DNA of 64,000 nt from JBOHUC01 sp050733935 (lineage in GTDB: Bacteria; Eisenbacteria; RBG-16-71-46; DASYSL01): NCBI GenBank assembly GCA_050733935.1, contig JBOHUC010000024.1, positions 11,437-75,436 on the forward strand, read 5' to 3'. This document shows, piece by piece, positions 50,354 to 56,279 of this stretch. Numbering within the stretch: the stretch's first letter is position 1; the number at the start of each line of letters is the position of its first letter. The position numbers were made by a program, and so were the translations under genes. The notes under the pieces are model-generated. The model was not told the DNA's origin. It did not search any database and saw only the letters and a list, made by a program, of their open reading frames with translations.

Positions 50354-51511
50354 ATGCGTGCCTACGCCCTGACTCACCTCAGCGATGAAGTCCTGCTTCG
50401 CAATCTGAACGAGCTCGTTGCGCGGGACCGCCTGACGACGACGGAGCTCCTCGCCTGCCTGGCCGAGGTCGATGCCCGCAGGCTCTACGTCCCCGCGGGC
50501 TACACGTCGATGCACGCCTTTTGCGTCGACGGCCTTCACCTGTCCGATGACGCAGCCTTCAAGCGGATCCAGGCCGCGCGGGCGGCGCGGCAGTTTCCGG
50601 CCCTCTTCGGAGCGCTGGCCGAGGGGCGGCTTCACCTCACGGCCGTGCGCCTCCTCGCGCCCCATCTCACCGAGGAGAACGCGGACGAGCTGATTCGGGC
50701 CGCGTCGCACCGGCGTAAGGGCGAGATCGAAGAGTTCCTCGCCCGGCGTTTCCCCCTGCCCGAGGGGCAGTCGATGGTCCAGACGCTCCGCGCGCTTCCC
50801 TCGGTTCGGGCGTTACCGAAGGTGGAACTTGCCCCGGGGCAAGTTGCCGCTGCGGTGCGAGGTCTCCTGGGCGAGGTTGCCCCGGGGCAAGTTGAGTCTC
50901 GTGAGCCGCAGCCGGCCGGTGAACTTGCCCCGGGGCAAGTTGGAACGGCGGTCGGAGGGCCTGCCTCCGCCCCGACGACGGCTCCGGCGCGCTACCTGCT
51001 TCGGCTCGCCATTGGAAAGACCACCCACGACCGGCTGCGGTACGCGCAGGAGTTGCTCAGCCATTCGGTGCCCTCGGGGGACATCGAGGCCGTTCTGGAT
51101 CGCGCGCTCGAGGCCCTCATTCGTCAGCTCGAGTCCCGAAAGTTCGCGGCCACGAAGGAGGTGAAGCCAAAGCGTCGTGCGAACACGAAGCCCACGACGT
51201 CGGACAAGAGCCTGGGGGCGGTACCCATGCGGCGGGAGTCGGCTCGTGACCGGTACGTCCCGGCACGCGTCAAGCGTGGGGTCTGGAAGCGCGATCAGGG
51301 TCGGTGCACGTTCGTGGGTGAGAGCGGACATCGCTGTGAGGCGCGAAGCTTCCTCGAATTCGATCACATTGAGCCGCTGGCCCGAGGCGGAAGCGCGACC
51401 CGGGAGGGAACGCGACTCCGATGCCGGGCTCACAATCAGTTTGAAGCCGAGCGAGTGTTCGGCACCGGGTTCATGGCCCACAAACGAGAGCAGGCTCGAG
51501 CGGGCACCTAG
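50354..51511 (+). CDS. HNH endonuclease (DUF222-like) carrying three in-frame palindromic repeats
   Basis: 385 aa; ATG at 50354 after GGAG (eight-base spacing); a GTG 19 codons upstream is a weaker alternative. Residues 1-150 are an all-helical DUF222-like region (LSDEVLLRNLNELVARDRLT, AFKRIQAARAARQFPALFGA). Residues about 157-205 contain three 16-residue repeats, each starting E-L/V-APGQV, coded by palindromic repeat units exactly 48 bp apart. A basic helical part follows (TTHDRLRYAQELLSHSV), a Lys/Arg-rich linker, and a C-terminal HNH nuclease: VWKRDQGRCTFVGESGHRC, EFDHIEPLARGG and LRCRAHNQFEAERVFG. The catalytic His and Asn are intact. Function in vivo unknown. Confidence 0.88.
   Translation: MRAYALTHLSDEVLLRNLNELVARDRLTTTELLACLAEVDARRLYVPAGYTSMHAFCVDGLHLSDDAAFKRIQAARAARQFPALFGALAEGRLHLTAVRLLAPHLTEENADELIRAASHRRKGEIEEFLARRFPLPEGQSMVQTLRALPSVRALPKVELAPGQVAAAVRGLLGEVAPGQVESREPQPAGELAPGQVGTAVGGPASAPTTAPARYLLRLAIGKTTHDRLRYAQELLSHSVPSGDIEAVLDRALEALIRQLESRKFAATKEVKPKRRANTKPTTSDKSLGAVPMRRESARDRYVPARVKRGVWKRDQGRCTFVGESGHRCEARSFLEFDHIEPLARGGSATREGTRLRCRAHNQFEAERVFGTGFMAHKREQARAGT
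50826..50845. repeat. Palindromic repeat, copy 3 (perfect)
   Basis: AACTTGCCCCGGGGCAAGTT, a perfect 20-bp palindrome inside the HNH gene, read as (E)LAPGQV. Confidence 0.95.
50874..50893. repeat. Palindromic repeat, copy 4 (one arm altered)
   Basis: AGGTTGCCCCGGGGCAAGTT; two left-arm bases differ from consensus and give EVAPGQV. It begins exactly 48 bp after copy 3. Confidence 0.93.
50922..50941. repeat. Palindromic repeat, copy 5 (perfect)
   Basis: AACTTGCCCCGGGGCAAGTT, beginning exactly 48 bp after copy 4, read as (E)LAPGQV. Confidence 0.95.
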
Positions 51512-51572
51512 CACGACGAGTACGACGAGGCGTGCCCGCACACCGGAGCGCGCGGAGCTTCCTCTGCTGCGG

Positions 51573-52403
51573 CTAGCGGAAGCGGCCCGGCCCCCCGCCT
51601 TGCGCGAACAGCGGCAGCTGCACCGAGGATCCCGTGTTCCACGCGGGGCACATCGGCTGGAATTCGCACCAGTTGCAGAGCGGAGTGATCCGCGGCGGAA
51701 AATCGTCCGCCTGGGCCGCGCGCTGGATGCGCGCGATGAGCCCGAGCACGTTGAGTTTCAACTCGCGCAACTGGTCCGGTGTGCGGATCGAGAAGAGCAT
51801 CCGGTCGTGGGCCAGGTAGTGCCACACGAGCTTGATCGAGTGCACATCGGGCAGCTGGAGCGTGACGCCCAACTGATAGAGCGCGAGCTGGCGATCGCGG
51901 TCGATCTCGTTCTGCGACGGCAGGCGGCGCGAGGTCTTGTAGTCGTGGATCTCGTAGTTCCCGCCGCCCAGATCCACGAGCCGGTCCACATAGCCGGTCA
52001 GGTGGACGTCGTTCTCCGGATCGAGCGGATAGGTGACGAGCATTTCCGCGCCCAGCGTGCGGCCGCGGTTGAACGGGTCGTGGCGCCGATAGTAGAGCTC
52101 GAGGCACCGCTCGGCGATGCGGCGATAGCCCGCGACCGTCTCTCCCGCCCGCACGACGTGGACGGCGCCGGACCACTCCCGTCCCCAGGCCTCCCGAAAG
52201 TGATCGAGGATTTCGGCCTGCGTGGGCTTGTAGCCCATCTCGATCGACTGATAGAGGAATTCGAGCGTCTCGTGGACGCGCTTCCCGAGGAACGACTCGA
52301 TGCTCTCCCGTGGCGGGACTTCGACCTGATCCACGTACCGGAGACGGTATTGGAGCGGGCAGTTCTCGTAGGCATTGAGTCGGGAGTTCGAAAACGTCGC
52401 CAT
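51573..52403 (-). CDS. PD-(D/E)XK nuclease with Fe-S cluster (RecB/AddB/Cas4-like)
   Basis: 276 aa. The nuclease core is LTGYVDRLVDLG followed by YEIHDYKTSRRL, giving the D..DxK catalytic pattern, and then QLALYQLGVTLQL, the motif after the Lys in the RecB-nuclease family. Four cysteines, one in AYENCPLQYRLRYV and three in CNWCEFQPMCPAW, match the Fe-S cluster of AddB and Cas4 nucleases. There is no helicase domain and no cas gene nearby, so it is a stand-alone nuclease of the PDDEXK_1 group. It is convergent with the HNH gene. Confidence 0.92.
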   Translation of the reverse strand: MATFSNSRLNAYENCPLQYRLRYVDQVEVPPRESIESFLGKRVHETLEFLYQSIEMGYKPTQAEILDHFREAWGREWSGAVHVVRAGETVAGYRRIAERCLELYYRRHDPFNRGRTLGAEMLVTYPLDPENDVHLTGYVDRLVDLGGGNYEIHDYKTSRRLPSQNEIDRDRQLALYQLGVTLQLPDVHSIKLVWHYLAHDRMLFSIRTPDQLRELKLNVLGLIARIQRAAQADDFPPRITPLCNWCEFQPMCPAWNTGSSVQLPLFAQGGGPGRFR

Positions 52404-52437
52404 CGAGGAGCAAGTATAGTCCGCTCCTCGGACGCTC

Positions 52438-52446
52438 TGCTAGTGT
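52438..52446 (+). promoter_or_regulatory. Extended -10 promoter, likely leaderless transcript
   Basis: TGCTAGTGT (TGnTAnnnT) lies six bases before the ATG at 52453, so the transcript should start at the initiation codon itself. No ribosome-binding site is present. Confidence 0.5.
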
Positions 52447-52452
52447 GCCCGC

Positions 52453-53076
52453 ATGTCTCGCGCGCGACTTGCTGTCGCTTTCGCCGCGGTCGTCGCTCTG
52501 ACCTCGCTCGCGCTCGTCGTCGGTTGCGGGGGCAATGACCGTTCGCGTGATCGCGCATCCGGGCGCGGCGGCGCGGCGCGTGAGACGCCGGCAGGAGAGA
52601 CGCCGGCGGGAACGGCAGGGGGGACGGGGACGCCCCAGGGCGCCGGGCCGGCCGATACGTCGCGCGAGGGGCGCACGTTCGTCGCGACCTACGACGACGG
52701 TCCCGTGGATCGCCTCCGGATCGTGCGCGACACCGCGGGCGGCCTCGTGGTCGAAGGGGCCACCGGCTTTCCGGATGGCACCGCGGTTCTGATCTCGCTG
52801 CTCCGTCCCACAGCCGGCGGGCGCACCGAAACCGTGGCGGCCACGCGCGCCCTGGTCGAGCTCGGGCGTTTCCAGGGCGAGCCCCTGCTCGCGGCGAGCG
52901 GACCGGTCCCGGAAGGCCCGGTCACGATTCGCGTGCTCGTGTCCTTCGCCCCGGGTCGCCAGTCGGACGCCGTCCTTCAGGCGACGGCGCGCGGGCGGCG
53001 ATTCGGCGGCGCCGGAATGCGCGACACTCCCGACGGCCATGCCGTGTACGAGAGCACCGTGGAGGCGAACCTGTGA
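52453..53076 (+). CDS. Lipoprotein of unknown function
   Basis: 207 aa. Signal peptide with lipobox ALVVGCG; a Gly/Thr/Pro linker with a PAGETPAGTAGG repeat; then a compact beta-rich domain of about 130 residues (FVATYDDGPVDRLRIVRDTA, ALVELGRFQGEPLLAAS). No family recognised. It overlaps the Eis-like gene by GTGA, so the two are co-translated. Confidence 0.75.
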   Translation: MSRARLAVAFAAVVALTSLALVVGCGGNDRSRDRASGRGGAARETPAGETPAGTAGGTGTPQGAGPADTSREGRTFVATYDDGPVDRLRIVRDTAGGLVVEGATGFPDGTAVLISLLRPTAGGRTETVAATRALVELGRFQGEPLLAASGPVPEGPVTIRVLVSFAPGRQSDAVLQATARGRRFGGAGMRDTPDGHAVYESTVEANL

Positions 53077-54362
53077 AGAAGCGCCGGAGTGAGCACCGGA
53101 GTGACCGCCAGGGCGAGCGCGTGCGCATCGTCGTGCGCGAAGCGCGAAAGGGCGAGGAGGAGAAGCTCGCCGACAGCGGATTCCGTTCTTTTCGCACAGC
53201 CGATCGCGAGTCGTGGCTCAAGTACGTGTTCCGCGAGAACCCGCACCTCGTGGCGCCGGATACGCTCGTCGCCGAGATCGGAGGCCAGATCGCGGGCCAG
53301 GCCTCCGGTTTCCGGTTCACGATGAGCCTCGCCGGACGCGACGTGCCGGTGCGCGGCATCGCCGCCGTCGCGGTCGTCCCCGAGTTCCGCCGCCAGGGCG
53401 TGGCGGACGCCGTGATGCTCGCGCTCCACCGCCAGATGAAGCGGCGCAAGGAAGCGCTGTCCATGCTGTATCCGTTCCGGATGTCGTTCTACCGGAAGTT
53501 CGGCTACGGGACGGTGGAGTGGCTCGAGTTCCTGCGCGTGAGCCCCGATCAGCTCCCCGAATCGCCGCTGCGCCGGAACGTGCGCCGGTTCGATCGCGAG
53601 AAGGACGCCGCCGCTCTCGCGCGCGCCTACGAGGCGGCCCGCGCCGGCACCTCGGGCCGCATCCTGCGCAGCAAGGACTGGTGGGATGTGCGCGTGCTCG
53701 CGCGCGTCGGCGAGGGCGTGGTCTACGTCGACCCGGGCTCGCGCCGGATCACGGGCTACGCCCTGTTCGACATCCCCGCCGATCCCCCCTATCCGCGCCA
53801 GCACGCGCTCGTGCGCGAGCTCGTCGCGGCCACGCCCGAAGCGTTTCGCGGGATCCTCGGTTTCTTCGAATCGCTCGGGGATCAGTACAAGATGCTCGAG
53901 CTCTCGTTTCCACGCGGACAGGGCCTGGGACTCGAGCAGAACTTCGGAGTGATCGGACTTCCCGAGCCGCTCCGTCTCTTTCAGACCGCGGGCTACGCGT
54001 CGGCCGGGGCGATGCTCCGGCTCGTCGACGTCGCGGCGGCGTTCGCGCTCCATCCCGGACCGGCGGCGAACGGAGCCCGGGGACGGCTCGGCCTCGATCT
54101 CGAGGACCCGGTGTTCCCGGGTCAGACGGGCGCCTTCGATGTGACGTTCGGGGCCTCGGGCGCGCGTGTCGCGCGCGGACGGAGCGCGCGCGATCGGCTC
54201 GCGCTTTCGGTCGCGACGCTCGCTCAGATCTACGGGGGTGGGACCTCCGCGCGCGTGCAGCTCGGACAGGGAATGATCGCGGGGAGCGCGCGCGCGGCGC
54301 GGCTCCTCGATCGCGCGTTCGAGGGTCCGCCGGTTCACCTGCTGCCGCTCAACGGATTCTGA
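53073..54362 (+). CDS. Eis-like GNAT acetyltransferase
   Basis: 429 aa from a GTG at 53073. Architecture of enhanced intracellular survival (Eis) proteins: an N-terminal GNAT domain with the loop IAAVAVVPEFRRQGVADAVM and LYPFRMSFYRKFGYGTVEWL, a second degenerate GNAT domain, and a C-terminal SCP2-like sterol-carrier fold ending in RAFEGPPVHLLPLNGF with the free C-terminal carboxylate used as base in Eis. Acetylates amines such as aminoglycosides or Lys in known members; the native target is unknown. Confidence 0.9.
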   Translation: MKKRRSEHRSDRQGERVRIVVREARKGEEEKLADSGFRSFRTADRESWLKYVFRENPHLVAPDTLVAEIGGQIAGQASGFRFTMSLAGRDVPVRGIAAVAVVPEFRRQGVADAVMLALHRQMKRRKEALSMLYPFRMSFYRKFGYGTVEWLEFLRVSPDQLPESPLRRNVRRFDREKDAAALARAYEAARAGTSGRILRSKDWWDVRVLARVGEGVVYVDPGSRRITGYALFDIPADPPYPRQHALVRELVAATPEAFRGILGFFESLGDQYKMLELSFPRGQGLGLEQNFGVIGLPEPLRLFQTAGYASAGAMLRLVDVAAAFALHPGPAANGARGRLGLDLEDPVFPGQTGAFDVTFGASGARVARGRSARDRLALSVATLAQIYGGGTSARVQLGQGMIAGSARAARLLDRAFEGPPVHLLPLNGF

Positions 54363-54370
54363 TCGAACCT

Positions 54371-54416
54371 GGCCGCGTCAATATCGCGGCCTATCGTCAC
54401 ATCGTCACATCGTCGG
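54371..54416. repeat. Hairpin and 8-bp tandem repeat between convergent genes
   Basis: GGCCGCG/CGCGGCC (54371-54377 and 54385-54391) around TCAATAT, then ATCGTCAC repeated twice and a half (54393-54412), running into the stop of the DinB gene. Hairpin probably ends transcripts from both sides. Confidence 0.6.
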
Positions 54417-54965
54417 CGGCGGCTCGACTCCCATCATCCTCAAGTAGAGAGCGAGCTGCGCCCGGTGGTGGATCTCGTGTTCCTGCGTACACGCGAGAAT
54501 CCAGTGGAGCGTCGCCTTCTTCTCGGCTCCGCTCTGCGCCCGGTACGTGATCACACGATCGATCTCGAACGCGGGCTTGTCGAGCCACGCTTGCGTGCGC
54601 CGGTGCTCGACGTCGAGCAGCTCGAGGAGCGCGGCATGATCGCGCGCTTCCGGCACCGTGACCCAGCCCTGCTGCGGATCCGCATGCGGCACGACCCACT
54701 CCTCGTACGGTCCACCCTCGAGCACGTGATGGATCCAGCCGCGCTCCGATTCCGCGATGTGGACGAGGAGCTGCTGGGCGGTGAGCATTGCGGGGCGGGG
54801 CTTGAAGTCGAAGCGATCGACCGGCAGCGCCTCGACCGCGAGCCTGAGGAACGGGCGGTACTGCGCGTCCCAGAGCGGAAAATAGGAACGGACCGTCCCG
54901 GCGGCCGAAGCGGCCGACAGACCGCGCGCGGTATCACGGATGCGGACGGCGATGGACGTCGCCAA
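54405..54965 (-). CDS. DinB-family protein
   Basis: 186 aa. Four helices with the metal triad: AQQLLVHIAESERGWIHHVL (His), and CTQEHEIHHRAQLALYLRMM (two His). Contains FPLWDAQYRPFLRLAVEALP and DRFDFKPRPAMLTA at the N-terminus as in the DinB (damage-inducible) group. No signal peptide. This is the fourth DinB-superfamily protein of the window. It is followed, on the same strand upstream, by the outer-membrane pair, 104 bp away. Confidence 0.9.
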   Translation of the reverse strand: MATSIAVRIRDTARGLSAASAAGTVRSYFPLWDAQYRPFLRLAVEALPVDRFDFKPRPAMLTAQQLLVHIAESERGWIHHVLEGGPYEEWVVPHADPQQGWVTVPEARDHAALLELLDVEHRRTQAWLDKPAFEIDRVITYRAQSGAEKKATLHWILACTQEHEIHHRAQLALYLRMMGVEPPPTM

Positions 54966-55069
54966 GAGTCACCTCGCGAAACGAAAGCGCCGGACCCCGC
55001 GAGGGATCCGGCGTCGTGACAGCTCGAAGGTGGTCGCCCGTCAGGAAGCCCGGGCGGCCGCGGACCGCG

Positions 55070-55603
55070 TCAGATGCCCGCGTCGACCACGAGCACGAGC
55101 GTGGCAGGATCGACCACGAAGTCGTTCCCCGATCCGCCCACCACGTAGATCGTGAACATCCCGTCGCCCTTGATCTCGTTGAGAACGGTTCCCTTGCCGT
55201 CCGGAGCAAAGAGCTTCGCGGAGTCGTCCCAGTCGATCGTCACCGTCTCCCCGGCCGGGACGTCGAACGGGCCCCAGAGCAGGAGGGCATTGGTCGTGAT
55301 CTGGTTCACCGTCGTGTAGCTCGTCTCATCGGCCGTGATGTAGACCGTGACGGTGGCGTCAGGACCGCCGGTGTTCGTGACCGTTCCGAGTACCGCGAGA
55401 TCGGCCAGTCCGTCGAGATCGTCCTTGTGATCGTTGTAGCTGTCGATCGTGTTCAGGTCGACGTCTTCCTCATGGAACGGGGTGCCGCTGTCGATGGTGA
55501 TCGGCGCATCCAGAGGGACGTCAATCGTGATCTGCCCCGTCGTCAGGATGCACCCGACGAACAGGAGGGGCAGTACGAGGGCAAGCGTTTTGAATCTCTT
55601 CAT
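55070..55603 (-). CDS. Lipoprotein of unknown function, outer-membrane-pair partner
   Basis: 177 aa. Signal peptide with lipobox LLFVGC followed by ILTTGQ. The mature protein is beta-rich and acidic (ITIDVPLDAPITIDSGTPFH, DVDLNTIDSYNDHKDDLDGL, VTVYITADETSYTTV), resembling a surface beta-sandwich. No family is recognised. It follows the beta-barrel-like gene by 9 bp on the same strand and shares its promoter. Confidence 0.8.
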   Translation of the reverse strand: MKRFKTLALVLPLLFVGCILTTGQITIDVPLDAPITIDSGTPFHEEDVDLNTIDSYNDHKDDLDGLADLAVLGTVTNTGGPDATVTVYITADETSYTTVNQITTNALLLWGPFDVPAGETVTIDWDDSAKLFAPDGKGTVLNEIKGDGMFTIYVVGGSGNDFVVDPATLVLVVDAGI

Positions 55604-55612
55604 GGCGCCCTC

Positions 55613-56167
55613 CTACCATCCAGGGGTGATGCGGCGGCCGAGGCCAAGGGTGACGCCGACCCACTTGCGGGACGCGTCCCCGGTATCCACCATGTTCATC
55701 TCGCCGCGCAAGTCGATGAGCCAGCCGCCCGGCCCGGCACCCATGCCGAGGCCGAAGTTCCACGTCAGCTTGGACTGGTCGAGACCTTCGCGTGTCATCA
55801 CGGTCGAGCCGACGCCGCCGAACGGGTAGAAGCGGAAGCCTTCTCCCGTAAGCCGACCCAGGGCGACGTTGATCCCTGCAGACTTGAGGTCGATACCGTC
55901 CCGCTCGGTCGTGATCCCCCCGATGTCCAGTTCGGTGGTCCCGCCGGAGCCTGCGAAGAAGTAGGGCTCCAACGAGAAGATCGTGCTCGTCGAGGCCGGG
56001 AAACGCACGCCGAAGCGCGCGCTCGTGGCATCATTATCTTCCTGCTCGATCGGGATGCTCGCTCCGCCCATGCCAACGATGCCGAACGAGAGCGGCTCTG
56101 CCAGGACCGGAGTTACGGCCGAGCCGAGAGCGAGCGCAGCGATGAGACCGATGTTTCGCATGCGCAT
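55613..56167 (-). CDS. Small outer-membrane beta-barrel-like protein
   Basis: 184 aa from the ATG at 56167 (GGGAG upstream). Signal peptide NIGLIAALALGSAVTPVLA. Alternating strands such as SARFGVRFPASTSTIFSLEP, GFRFYPFGGVGSTVM, LTWNFGLGMGAGPGGWLIDL and VGVTLGLGRRITPGW with a C-terminal aromatic residue (Trp) suggest an eight-stranded barrel. No named family. Upstream lies a strong promoter with an embedded palindrome, so expression appears regulated. Confidence 0.8.
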   Translation of the reverse strand: MRMRNIGLIAALALGSAVTPVLAEPLSFGIVGMGGASIPIEQEDNDATSARFGVRFPASTSTIFSLEPYFFAGSGGTTELDIGGITTERDGIDLKSAGINVALGRLTGEGFRFYPFGGVGSTVMTREGLDQSKLTWNFGLGMGAGPGGWLIDLRGEMNMVDTGDASRKWVGVTLGLGRRITPGW

Positions 56168-56251
56168 GGGATTCTCCCTTCCCTGTCTCCCGGCCGCCGC
56201 GGACGCTCCGCGCCCGGACCGGACCACGAGCGGGGTGCCCGCGGCGGGGTC

Positions 56252-56279
56252 AGATTATCCGCAACAATTGTTGTGTCAA
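56252..56279 (-). promoter_or_regulatory. Sigma-70-type promoter with embedded operator palindrome
   Basis: On the minus strand TTGACA (56279-56274) and TAATCT (56257-56252) are 16 bp apart. The spacer contains CAACAATTGTTG (56262-56273), a perfect 12-bp palindrome that fills most of it, the classical place for a repressor. AT-rich against a GC-rich background. It would drive the outer-membrane protein and lipoprotein genes. Confidence 0.7.

Noticed and set aside
50354..52403. HNH nuclease and PD-(D/E)XK nuclease as one restriction or CRISPR-like defence island
   Set aside because: The genes are convergent, not co-transcribed; no methyltransferase, helicase, Cas or toxin gene is near, and the RecB-like protein has the features of a stand-alone AddB-type nuclease.
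54393..54412. ATCGTCAC tandem repeat as a CRISPR fragment
   Set aside because: Units are 8 bp and contiguous with no spacers.
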